This document shows, one piece after another, positions 41,731 through 49,533 of a DNA stretch of 64,000 bases. This stretch comes from Kineococcus aurantiacus (lineage in GTDB: Bacteria > Actinomycetota > Actinomycetes > Actinomycetales > Kineococcaceae), in the NCBI RefSeq assembly GCF_013409345.1, contig NZ_JACCBB010000001.1, positions 3,100,001 through 3,164,000 on the forward strand. Reading direction: 5' to 3'. Every line of letters starts with the position of its first letter. The first letter of the stretch is position 1. The notes under the pieces are model-generated. The model was given only the letters and a program-made list of their open reading frames with translations, had not been told where the DNA came from and did no database searches. Position numbers and translations under genes: made by a program.

Positions 41731-43893
41731 ATGACCTCCCTGTTGCGACGCGTCCGGGTGGGCGCGCGCTTCGCGATCGCGTTCGGGGTGATCCTGGCGC
41801 TCACGCTGCTGACGGGCGCCGTCGCCTTCGTCGGCAGTCACGCGCAGTCGGCGTCGCTGACGGACACCCACGACGCCGCGAAGCTGGTGAAGTACGTCGA
41901 CCAGCAGCGCTACTACGACGCCCAGCTCGCCGGCTGGCAGGCCGGGTACGCCTGGGACACCTACCGCGTCGGCGTCGAGGCCGCCCTGGCCGACGACAAC
42001 ACCAACCGCGCCGGGTACCTGGCGCAGCGCACCGAGCTGGTGTCCTCCCTCAAGAGCGCCCCCACCGACCTCATGACCGCCCAGGAGCGGGCGATCAACG
42101 CGCACCTCATCGAGCTGTGGGACCAGTTCATCGACTACGACAACCGCGCCGTCATCGCCTGGCGCGACGGCCGCACCGTCGACGCCGAGACCCACCTCAA
42201 CGAGGGCGGGTACCCGGTGTACCAGGAGATCCTCGACCAGATGGACGTCCTGGAGGCGTCGGTGGAGGCCCGCAACAGCGCCGCCGAGGCCCGCGCCGCC
42301 CGGGTCGCGGACATCGCCCAGGGCTTCATCGTCGGCTTCGCCGTCCTGGCCGTCGTCCTGGTCGCCCTCATGCTCACCGCCCTCATCCGCACCGTCGTCA
42401 CGCCGCTGCGCCAGCTCACCCAGCGCGCCGACGAGGTCGCCTCCGAGCGGCTGCCGCAGGCCATCGCCCAGATCCAGGGCATGGCGGCCGACGCCACCCC
42501 GCCGACCCTGCCCGCCTTCGCGGTCACCGCGCAGGACGAGCTGGCCGACCTGGCCGTCGCGTTCAACCACGTCCAGGACAGCGCCCTGGACCTGGCCGTC
42601 GAGCAGCACCGCGCCGAGCGCGCCGCCGCCGAGATGCTCGTCAACCTCGGCCGCCGCAACCAGAACCTGCTCAGCCGCACCCTGGCCTTCCTGTCCGAGC
42701 TGGAGCGCAACGAGCGCGACCCGCAGGTCCTGGAGAAGCTGTTCAAGCTCGACCACCTGTCCACCCGCGTCCGCCGCAACGCCGAGTCGATGCTCGTCCT
42801 GGCCGGGGCCGACCAGACCCGCGCGAAGTCCCGCCCGGTGAAGGTCTCCAGCGTCGTGCGCGCCGCCCTCGCCGAGATCGAGGACTACCCCCGCGTCGAC
42901 CTGGCGCGCCTGGACGAGCTCACGCTGCACGGCAGCGCGGCCGCCGACGTCACCCACCTGCTGGCCGAGCTGCTGGAGAACGCGACCGCCTTCTCCGCCG
43001 GCACCACCCGCGTCGTCGTCACCGGCGTGGTCGGGCCCGAGGGCGGCTACCGCCTCAGCATCGCCGACTCCGGCATCGGGATGAGCGCGCAGGAGCTGGC
43101 CGAGGCCAACCGCCGCATCGCCGAGGCGGCCTCGACCCGCCCCGACTCCCGACTCCTGGGCCACCACGTCGTCGGCCTGCTCGCCGACCGGTGGGCCGCG
43201 GGCGTCACCCTCCTGGCCGGTGCCGCCGGCGGGACCGTGGCCGTCGTGGAGCTGCCCCCGACGCTGGCCCTCACGGCCGACCCGGCCCTCGAGGCGACGG
43301 TCGAGCCGGTGGCCCAGCCCGTGGTCCAGCCCGTCACCCAGCCCGTCGTGCCCGTCGCCGAGCCGGCGCTGGTCGCGGCCGTCGCCGCCGTCCGGACCGC
43401 CGAGGCCGTCGCGCCGTCCGCGCCGGCCGCGCCGGTCGAGCCCGTCGCGGCCGCCCCGGCCCCCGTCCCGGCCCCCGTCCCGGCCCCCGTCGCGGTGCAG
43501 CCGGTGCAGACGGCTCCGGCCCAGCCGGTCCCCGTCCAGCCGGTCCCCGCCCAGCCGGCCCCCGCGCAGCCCACCCGGGTGCGGGGCGCCCAGCTCGGCG
43601 AGCTCGGCCGCGACCTGGGCCGCACCGCCGAGACCGGCCAGGGCCCGCAGGTGGCGACGCTGCCCACCGGGACCAGCGTCCCCACCGTCCCGACCCGCGT
43701 CCGCGGCGCGCAGCTGCCCGACACCGGTGAGGACACCGCGGCGACCGCCACCACCCACCGCTCCGCCGACCAGGTCCGCCGCGGCCTGTCCGGCCTGCAG
43801 AGCGGCGTCTCCCGCGCCCGCCGCGACAGCGCCGCCCAGCTCGGCGCCGAGAGCACCACCGACACCACCGACCCGTCCACCGAGAGCGAGTGA
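41731..43893 (+). CDS. cvnA: Conservon sensor-kinase-like protein CvnA
   Basis: 720 aa membrane protein. TM1 (FAIAFGVILALTLLTGAVAFVG), an extracytoplasmic sensor of about 150 aa and TM2 (FIVGFAVLAVVLVALMLTAL) come first. A HAMP-like linker follows, then a dimerisation region (LFKLDHLSTRVRRNAESMLV) and an HATPase domain (LLAELLENATAF, LSIADSGIGMSAQELAEANR). The C-terminal 200 residues are a Pro/Ala/Val-rich linker with the motif TRVRGAQL present twice. CvnA proteins pair with roadblock, DUF742 and a GTPase in a G-protein-like membrane system. ATG start with GAAGAGGAG upstream. Confidence 0.92.
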   Translation: MTSLLRRVRVGARFAIAFGVILALTLLTGAVAFVGSHAQSASLTDTHDAAKLVKYVDQQRYYDAQLAGWQAGYAWDTYRVGVEAALADDNTNRAGYLAQRTELVSSLKSAPTDLMTAQERAINAHLIELWDQFIDYDNRAVIAWRDGRTVDAETHLNEGGYPVYQEILDQMDVLEASVEARNSAAEARAARVADIAQGFIVGFAVLAVVLVALMLTALIRTVVTPLRQLTQRADEVASERLPQAIAQIQGMAADATPPTLPAFAVTAQDELADLAVAFNHVQDSALDLAVEQHRAERAAAEMLVNLGRRNQNLLSRTLAFLSELERNERDPQVLEKLFKLDHLSTRVRRNAESMLVLAGADQTRAKSRPVKVSSVVRAALAEIEDYPRVDLARLDELTLHGSAAADVTHLLAELLENATAFSAGTTRVVVTGVVGPEGGYRLSIADSGIGMSAQELAEANRRIAEAASTRPDSRLLGHHVVGLLADRWAAGVTLLAGAAGGTVAVVELPPTLALTADPALEATVEPVAQPVVQPVTQPVVPVAEPALVAAVAAVRTAEAVAPSAPAAPVEPVAAAPAPVPAPVPAPVAVQPVQTAPAQPVPVQPVPAQPAPAQPTRVRGAQLGELGRDLGRTAETGQGPQVATLPTGTSVPTVPTRVRGAQLPDTGEDTAATATTHRSADQVRRGLSGLQSGVSRARRDSAAQLGAESTTDTTDPSTESE

Positions 43894-44324
43894 CCGTGAG
43901 CGTCAGCACCGTCAGCCAGAACGCGCAGGACGTCAACTTCCTGCTCGAGCGCTTCGTCGACCAGACCCCCGGTGTCGAACAGGCCATCGGCGTCTCCTCC
44001 GACGGCCTGCTCATGACCATGCGGGCCGACCTGGCCCGCGCCGACGCCGACAAGCTCGCCGCGACCGTCTCCGGGCTCACCACGCTGGCCGTCTCGGCCT
44101 CGCGGCTGCTGTCCAAGGGGCCGCTGAGCCAGGTCATCACCGAGTTCGGCTCCGGCTACCTGCTGGTGTCCTCCATCGCCGGCCGCGCCTGCCTGGGCGT
44201 GGTCACCTTTGCCGACTGCGACCTGGGTCTGGTCGGCTACGAGACGACGATGCTCGTCGAGCGCGTCGGCTCGCTCCTGACCCCCGAGCTCGTCACCGAG
44301 CTCAAGACCTCGCTGCAGCTGTGA
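43890..44324 (+). CDS. cvnB: Conservon roadblock/LC7 protein CvnB
   Basis: 144 aa roadblock/LC7-domain protein, the likely GTPase-activating or scaffold partner of CvnD. VNFLLERFVDQTPGVEQAIG, VSSDGLLMTMRADLARADAD, FGSGYLLVSSIAGRACLGVV and MLVERVGSLLTPELVTEL are typical. The GTG start overlaps the cvnA stop (GTGA); a GTG six bases later is equally possible. Confidence 0.93.
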   Translation: MTVSVSTVSQNAQDVNFLLERFVDQTPGVEQAIGVSSDGLLMTMRADLARADADKLAATVSGLTTLAVSASRLLSKGPLSQVITEFGSGYLLVSSIAGRACLGVVTFADCDLGLVGYETTMLVERVGSLLTPELVTELKTSLQL

Positions 44325-44791
44325 GCCCCGCCGGGTTCGACCCCGAGGACCTCGACGAGTTCGACGAGTTCGACCGTCCGTTCCTCGGGGGTGCTGCGAC
44401 CCCGGCCGCTCCCGCCGTCCCCTCCTCCGCCGTCGTGGAGGAGGGGGAGGGGGACGGGGAGGTGCGGGCCTACCTGCTCACCGGGGGCCGCACCGGCGGC
44501 GGCGCGGCCGGCATCGCCATGGAGACCACCGCCGTCCTCACTCCGGTGGGGGAGTTCGCCGTGGCGGGCGGGACGCTCCCGTTCGAGCTGGGCCAGGTCG
44601 CCGCGACCTGCGCGCAGGCCCGGTCCGTGGCCGAGGTCGCCGCCCTCGTCGGCATCCCGCTGGGGGTGGCCCAGGTGCTGGTCGGCGACCTCGTCGCCCG
44701 AGAACTGCTCATCACGACGTCCACCGCGAAGTCCCTCGCGTTCGACGTCTCGTTCATCGAGAGGTTGATCAACGGTGTCGCTGCACTCTGA
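44321..44791 (+). CDS. cvnC: Conservon DUF742 protein CvnC
   Basis: 156 aa. An acidic, disordered N-terminal 55 residues precede the DUF742 domain: VRAYLLTGGRTG, LPFELGQVAATCAQARSVAE, EVAALVGIPLGVAQVLVGDL and a C-terminal LAFDVSFIERLINGVAAL. DUF742 has a winged-helix-like fold and always accompanies the other Cvn proteins. GTG start overlapping cvnB stop; its 3' end overlaps cvnD by 17 bp. Confidence 0.92.
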   Translation: MSPAGFDPEDLDEFDEFDRPFLGGAATPAAPAVPSSAVVEEGEGDGEVRAYLLTGGRTGGGAAGIAMETTAVLTPVGEFAVAGGTLPFELGQVAATCAQARSVAEVAALVGIPLGVAQVLVGDLVARELLITTSTAKSLAFDVSFIERLINGVAAL

Positions 44792-45371
44792 GGTCGCCGC
44801 GCCCGCGGCCCCCGTCAAACGCCCCCCGATCCCCGTCAAGATCCTCGTCTCGGGGGGGTTCGGCGTCGGCAAGACCACGACCGTCGGCGCCCTGTCGGAG
44901 ATCGAGCCGCTGAGCACCGAGGCCGCCATGACCTCGGCCTCGGTCGGGGTGGACTACGCCGGGGAGGGCAGCGAGAAGACCACGACGACGGTCGCGATGG
45001 ACTTCGGCCGCGTCACCATCGACGAGAGCATCATCCTGTACATGTTCGGCACGCCCGGGCAGGACCGGTTCGGCTTCATGTGGAACGACCTGGCCGACGG
45101 CGCCCTCGGCGGCATCGTCCTGGTCGACCCCAGCCGCATCGACGACTGCTTCGTCGCGCTGGACTACTTCGAGAAGATCGGCCTGCCGTTCGTGCTGGCC
45201 GTCAACTCCTTCGCCGGCCGCAGCCAGCTCACGCTGGAGCAGGTCCGCGCCGCCGCCAACGTCGACCCCGCCGTCCCGGTCGTCGCCCTCGACGCCCGCC
45301 GGCGCGAGGACGTCAAGCGTGCGGTGCTGACCCTGCTGCAGCTCATCCTGTCGCGCGCCCGGGCCGCCTGA
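44775..45371 (+). CDS. cvnD: Conservon GTPase CvnD
   Basis: 198 aa small G-protein-like NTPase. The P-loop GGFGVGKTT is at residues 27-35 and the switch II/G3 motif FGTPGQDRF near 91-99. The usual NKxD base-specificity motif is replaced by VNSFAGR, as in other CvnD proteins. Last gene of the cvnABCD unit. Acts at the membrane with CvnA-C as a molecular switch linked to differentiation or osmotic signalling in studied actinobacteria. Confidence 0.93.
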   Translation: MSLHSEVAAPAAPVKRPPIPVKILVSGGFGVGKTTTVGALSEIEPLSTEAAMTSASVGVDYAGEGSEKTTTTVAMDFGRVTIDESIILYMFGTPGQDRFGFMWNDLADGALGGIVLVDPSRIDDCFVALDYFEKIGLPFVLAVNSFAGRSQLTLEQVRAAANVDPAVPVVALDARRREDVKRAVLTLLQLILSRARAA

Positions 45372-45395
45372 GGGCGCCCGCCGGGCCGGGGGGCG

Positions 45396-45830
45396 TCAGT
45401 CCGCGTAGCGCGGGTCGACGTCCTCCGGCGGCAGGTCCAGCAGGTGCGCGACCTGCTCGACCACCACGTCGGCGACCAGGTCGTCCAGCTCGTCGCCGTC
45501 GGCCCGCGTCTCCAGCGGGCGGCGGTACAGCACCACCCGGGCCGGCCGCTGCCCCTGGGCCGGGAAGAGCCGGCCCAGGGGCACGACGTCGTCCTCCCAC
45601 GGGGCCGGGTCCGACGGCGGGACGTCCTCGACGGCGAACTCCACCCCGGCCAGCTGCTCGGCCCAGCGCCGCTCCAGCAGCTCCACCGCGTCCAGCACCA
45701 GGTCGTCGAACCGCTCGGCGCGCGTGCGCGCCGCGGGCAGCGACGCGGGCAGCAGGGGGCCGCGCAACCCGCGACCGTGCCGGTCGCGGCGGCGGTGGGG
45801 GCGCGTCTGCGCCCGGCGTCGGAGGACCAC
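45396..45830 (-). CDS. Metallopeptidase-family (zincin-like) protein, active site degenerate
   Basis: 144 aa protein at the position usually occupied by the 'metallopeptidase family protein' next to DUF3499 in actinobacteria. RAERFDDLVLDAVELLERRW followed by AEQLAGVEFAVEDVP is the family pattern. The HExxH motif of true zincins aligns with VVEQVAHLLDL, so the first His is Glu and the catalytic Glu is Gln. Only the last His remains. It may be a non-catalytic member. Convergent with cvnD (24-bp gap) and divergent from DUF3499. The Arg/His-rich N-terminus (about 30 aa) may be over-extended; GTG 45830 is the longest start. Confidence 0.72.
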   Translation of the reverse strand: MVLRRRAQTRPHRRRDRHGRGLRGPLLPASLPAARTRAERFDDLVLDAVELLERRWAEQLAGVEFAVEDVPPSDPAPWEDDVVPLGRLFPAQGQRPARVVLYRRPLETRADGDELDDLVADVVVEQVAHLLDLPPEDVDPRYAD

Positions 45831-45904
45831 CGAGCGAGAGTACCCGCGACACGAGCCGCCCGTTGGCTCGTCGGCACGCGCGGCGGGGGGGTAGCGTGCC
45901 GCGC

Positions 45905-46309
45905 GTGACCACCCGCACCCCAGGGACGAACGCCTCCCGCCCGGGAGCAGGGCGCCCCGCCGCGCCCAGCGCCCGGCGCTGCTCGCGCACGGCGTGCGGG
46001 AAGACCGCGGTCGCGACCCTCACCTACGTCTACTCCGACTCCACCGCCGTCCTCGGCCCCCTCGCCACGTACGCCGAGCCCCACACGTACGACCTGTGCG
46101 CCGACCACGCCGAGCGCCTCACCGCCCCCCGCGGGTGGGAGGTCGTGCGCCTGGCCCCCGACCTGCTCGAGGCGGCCCGCCACCACGACGACCTCGACGC
46201 CCTCGTCGACGCCGTCCGCGACGAGCCCCGCGGCGCCGGCCGGCGCATCGACCCCGACGCCCCCGCCGTGCGGCGCTCGCACCTGCGCGTCATCGGCGAC
46301 GACAAGTGA
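45905..46309 (+). CDS. DUF3499 family protein
   Basis: 134 aa conserved actinobacterial protein of unknown function. RRCSRTACGKTAVATLTYVY with AVLGPLATYAEPHTYDLCAD is the family signature, and the paired Cys (CSRTAC, LCADH) suggest a metal site. The first 25 residues are a variable Pro/Gly-rich stretch. GTG start at 45905. Sits in the stable order zincin-like / DUF3499 / zinc ribbon / manB / Trm112 / SIS isomerase. Confidence 0.87.
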   Translation: MTTRTPGTNASRPGAGRPAAPSARRCSRTACGKTAVATLTYVYSDSTAVLGPLATYAEPHTYDLCADHAERLTAPRGWEVVRLAPDLLEAARHHDDLDALVDAVRDEPRGAGRRIDPDAPAVRRSHLRVIGDDK

Positions 46310-46354
46310 GCTGAGCGGGGCTCAAGTCCGCGCCGCACGTGCCGATGGAGGGGC

Positions 46355-46624
46355 GTGCCCGCAGCCAACGCGCCCCGCGCCTCCCGCCGTCCCCGCGCCG
46401 CCCGCACCGCCCCGCCGCTGGGGTCCCTGACCCAGGCCGCGCACCGCGAGAGCGCCCTGTGCGGGCACTGCGGCAGCGAGCGCGTCACGCAGCTGTCCAT
46501 GTCCCTCACCGACGGCACCCCCGTGCAGTTCGTCTCCTGCCACGTGTGCGAGGAGCGCACCTGGAACTCCGCCGGCGGGCCCCTGACGGTCGACGGCGTC
46601 CTGGAGCGCACCCGCAAGCAGTAG
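46355..46624 (+). CDS. Small zinc-ribbon protein
   Basis: 89 aa protein with a CxxC-x(n)-CxxC zinc ribbon (LCGHCGSERVTQLSMSLTDG and VSCHVCEERTW). A basic, Ala/Pro-rich N-terminus precedes it. Homologues of similar size sit between DUF3499 and manB in other actinobacteria. Function unknown; GTG start. Confidence 0.8.
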   Translation: MPAANAPRASRRPRAARTAPPLGSLTQAAHRESALCGHCGSERVTQLSMSLTDGTPVQFVSCHVCEERTWNSAGGPLTVDGVLERTRKQ

Positions 46625-46679
46625 CGGACCCGCCCGAGCGGCCCACGGACGGCGGGGCCCCGCTTGTAGGCTCGCGAGC

Positions 46680-48146
46680 GTGACCGCTCCGACCGTGAAC
46701 CTGTCGTCCGTCATCAAGGCCTACGACGTCCGCGGCACCGTCCCGGACCAGATCGACGCCCGGGTCGTGCGCGCCGTCGGCGCGGCCTTCGCCGAGGTCG
46801 TCGTGCTCCCCGAGTCACCGTCCGGGACGACGCCCCGGGCCGTCGTCGGGCACGACATGCGCCCCTCCTCCCCGGAGCTGTCCCAGGCCTTCGCGCAGGG
46901 CCTGGCCTCGCGCGGGGTCGACGTCACCCTCGTGGGCCTGTGCTCCACCGACGGCCTGTACTTCGCCAGCGGCTCCCTCGGCGTCCCCGGGGCGATGTTC
47001 ACCGCCAGCCACAACCCCGCCCAGTACAACGGCATCAAGATGTGCCGCGCCGGGGCCCGGCCCGTCGGGCAGGACTCCGGCCTCACCGCCATCCGCGACC
47101 TGGCCCAGGGCTGGCTCGACGCCGGTGAGGTCCCCGAGGGGTCCGGGACCGTCGGCGCCGTGGACGAGCAGGACCTCCTCAAGGCCTACGCCCAGCACCT
47201 GCGCACCCTCGTCGACCTCACCGGCGGCCGCCGCCTCAAGGTCGTCGTCGACGCCGGCAACGGCATGGGCGGCTTCACCGCCCCGGCCGTCCTGGGCGAC
47301 GACGCCGGGCTGCCGGCCCTGCCGCTGGACGTCGTGCCGATGTACTTCGAGCTCGACGGGACCTTCCCCAACCACGAGGCCAACCCGCTGGACCCGAAGA
47401 ACCTCGTGGACCTGCAGCGGGCCGTGCCCGAGCACGGCGCCGACCTCGGCCTCGCCTTCGACGGCGACGCCGACCGCTGCTTCGTCGTCGACGAGAAGGG
47501 CGACCCCGTCAGCCCCAGCGCCGTCACCGCGATGGTCGCCCGCCGCGAGATCGCCAAGGAAATCCGCGCGGGCCGCGAACCCGTCGTGATCCACAACCTC
47601 ATCACCTCCCGGGCCGTGCCCGAGATCATCGCCGCCGACGGCGGGCACCCCGTCCGCACCCGCGTCGGGCACTCCTTCATCAAGGAGCAGATGGCCACCG
47701 AGGGCGCCGTCTTCGGCGGTGAGCACTCCGCGCACTACTACTTCCGCGAGTTCTGGTCCGCCGACACCGGCATGCTCGCCGCCATGCACGTCCTCGCGGC
47801 GCTGGCCGAGCAGGACCGCCCGCTGTCCGAGCTGGCCGCCGAGTACGAGAAGTACGTCGCCAGCGGCGAGATCAACTCCACCGTCGACGACGCCGCCGCC
47901 ACCACCGAGAAGGTCGTCGCCGCCGTCAGCGAGACCGCTGCGGCGGAGGGGGAGACGCTGGAGATCGACCGCCTCGACGGGGTGACGGTCTTCCACCCCG
48001 CCTCGGCCGCCCAGCCCATGTGGTGGTTCAACCTGCGCGCCTCCAACACCGAGCCCCTGCTGCGGCTCAACGCCGAGGGGGCCGACGAGGCGACCATGGT
48101 CGCCGTCCGCGACCGCGTGCTCGGCCTCGTGCGGGGTGAGGCGTGA
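46680..48146 (+). CDS. manB: Phosphomannomutase/phosphoglucomutase
   Basis: 488 aa alpha-D-phosphohexomutase interconverting mannose-6-P and mannose-1-P (and possibly glucose-6-P and glucose-1-P) for GDP-mannose synthesis. The phosphoserine loop is TASHNPAQYNG (about residues 107-117). The Mg site is FDGDADRCFVVDEKG (about 260). The sugar-binding loop is GGEHSAHYYFREFW, and the phosphate-binding loop near the C-terminus is RASNTEPLLRLNAE. Starts GTG at 46680 right after a spacer with CTTGTAGG. Overlaps the Trm112 gene by 4 bp. Confidence 0.95.
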   Translation: MTAPTVNLSSVIKAYDVRGTVPDQIDARVVRAVGAAFAEVVVLPESPSGTTPRAVVGHDMRPSSPELSQAFAQGLASRGVDVTLVGLCSTDGLYFASGSLGVPGAMFTASHNPAQYNGIKMCRAGARPVGQDSGLTAIRDLAQGWLDAGEVPEGSGTVGAVDEQDLLKAYAQHLRTLVDLTGGRRLKVVVDAGNGMGGFTAPAVLGDDAGLPALPLDVVPMYFELDGTFPNHEANPLDPKNLVDLQRAVPEHGADLGLAFDGDADRCFVVDEKGDPVSPSAVTAMVARREIAKEIRAGREPVVIHNLITSRAVPEIIAADGGHPVRTRVGHSFIKEQMATEGAVFGGEHSAHYYFREFWSADTGMLAAMHVLAALAEQDRPLSELAAEYEKYVASGEINSTVDDAAATTEKVVAAVSETAAAEGETLEIDRLDGVTVFHPASAAQPMWWFNLRASNTEPLLRLNAEGADEATMVAVRDRVLGLVRGEA

Positions 48147-48328
48147 TGGCCCCCGCCGACTGGGTCCTGGAGCTGCTGCGCTGCCCCCTGACGGGGGAGC
48201 CGCTGACCCCCGTGACGGTGCAGGGGCAGGAGTTCCTCACCACCGCCGCCGGCGTCCGGTACCCCGTGGTCGACGGCGTGCCCGTCCTCCTCGTCGACGC
48301 CGCGGTCCAGCCGGGGGACCGCCCGTGA
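48143..48328 (+). CDS. Trm112-family protein
   Basis: 61 aa Trm112/UPF0434-like protein: LELLRCPLTGEPLTPV and AGVRYPVVDGVPVLLVDAA. It has only the first Cys of the zinc-ribbon form, which is common in bacterial versions. Trm112 proteins support methyltransferases or act as small chaperones. The GTG start overlaps the manB stop; an ATG directly follows. The stop overlaps the next gene (GTGA). Confidence 0.87.
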   Translation: MMAPADWVLELLRCPLTGEPLTPVTVQGQEFLTTAAGVRYPVVDGVPVLLVDAAVQPGDRP

Positions 48329-49494
48329 GCGCCCTCGACGAGACCCTCCTCGCCGACGGCGACGCGCTGGCCGCCGCCGACGCCGGCGGGGTGCTGCGGG
48401 CCCTGGCCAGCTCCGGCGCGCAGGTCCGCGAGGCGATCGACCTGTCCGCCGAGGGCGGCGTCGCCCGCCTCGCCGACGACGAGCGCCCCCGGGCCGTCGT
48501 CATCGCGGCCCTCGCCGGCAGCTCCGTCGTCGCCGACGTCGTCCAGGCGCTCGCGGGCCGGGGCTGCCCCGTGCCCGTCGTGGTCCGCCACGGCGGGCCG
48601 CTGCCCAGCTGGGTCGGCCCCCTCGACCTCGTCGTGGCCGTCTCGCTGTCCGGCCGCGCCCCCGGGCCGCTGGCCCTGGCGGTGGAGGCCTCCCGGCGCG
48701 GGGCGCGCGTCGTCACCGTCGCCGGGGAGGGCTCGCCGCTGGCCGAGGTCGGGGCCCGCCACGGCAACGTGCAGGTCGTCCCGGCCCGCGGGGTGCGCGC
48801 CGACGGCGGGGACCCGCGGTCCTCGCGGGTCGCGCTCTGGTCCCTGGCCACGCCCGTCCTGCTGGCCTGCGACGCCCTGGGCCTGCTGACGGCCTCCGCC
48901 GCCGACCTCGCCGGGGTCGCCGACCGGCTCGACGCCGAGGCCGAGGCGTCCCGGCCGTGGTCGGAGACCTTCGTCAACCCCGCCAAGAACCTCGCGCTGG
49001 AGCTGTCCGGCGCGGTCCCGGTGCTCCTGGCCGACGGCGACCTCACGGCGGCCGCGGCCCGGCGCGCGGCGGCCATGTTCGCCCGCACCGCCCGCGTGCC
49101 GGCCGTCAGCGGCGCCCTGCCCGACGACGCCAGCGAGGTCGTCGCCACCTTCGGCGGCCCCTTCGCCACCGGCTCCGACCCCGACGTCGACCCCGTCTTC
49201 GCCGACCCGTTCCTCGACGGCCCGGCCGGGCCCCGCCTGCGGCTCGTCGTGCTGCGCGACGCCCCCACGGCGGTCTCCGACGAGGACCGCCGCCTGGCCG
49301 ACGCGGTCACCACGACGGCCGCCGACGCCGGCGTCCGCGTCTCCGAGCTGGTCGCCGACGCGGGGACCCCCGCCCAGCGGCTGGCCCAGCTCATCGCCCG
49401 CACCGACTTCGCCGCGGCCTACCTCGCGCTGGCCTCGGGGGTCGACCCGGCCCGCTCCCCGCAGGTGGCCGACCTCAAGGACCGCATCGGCTGA
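48325..49494 (+). CDS. SIS-domain phosphoglucose/phosphomannose isomerase-like protein
   Basis: 389 aa cytoplasmic protein of the bifunctional PGI/PMI family. VVIAALAGSSVVADVVQALA and LDLVVAVSLSGRAPGPLALA form the first SIS half, with the loop VSLSGRAPG binding phosphate. ETFVNPAKNLALELSGAVPV starts the second half. The C-terminal helix pattern ELVADAGTPAQRLAQLIART with TDFAAAYLALASGVDPA is typical. It converts fructose-6-P, glucose-6-P and mannose-6-P. With manB and Trm112 it forms one transcript. Transcription probably ends at the hairpin 6 bp past the stop. Confidence 0.87.
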   Translation: MSALDETLLADGDALAAADAGGVLRALASSGAQVREAIDLSAEGGVARLADDERPRAVVIAALAGSSVVADVVQALAGRGCPVPVVVRHGGPLPSWVGPLDLVVAVSLSGRAPGPLALAVEASRRGARVVTVAGEGSPLAEVGARHGNVQVVPARGVRADGGDPRSSRVALWSLATPVLLACDALGLLTASAADLAGVADRLDAEAEASRPWSETFVNPAKNLALELSGAVPVLLADGDLTAAAARRAAAMFARTARVPAVSGALPDDASEVVATFGGPFATGSDPDVDPVFADPFLDGPAGPRLRLVVLRDAPTAVSDEDRRLADAVTTTAADAGVRVSELVADAGTPAQRLAQLIARTDFAAAYLALASGVDPARSPQVADLKDRIG

Positions 49495-49499
49495 CCCCC

Positions 49500-49533
49500 T
49501 GATCGAGCACTGCGGTCCACGAGTGCTCGATCA
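49500..49533. terminator. Hairpin from an inverted pair of the AGTGCTCGATCA repeat
   Basis: TGATCGAGCACT (49500-49511) and AGTGCTCGATCA (49522-49533) form a 12-bp perfect stem with a 10-nt loop between convergent genes. The right arm includes the TGA stop of the EAL gene. Same repeat family as 17744-17891 and 32010-32095; probably a bidirectional terminator here. Confidence 0.8.
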
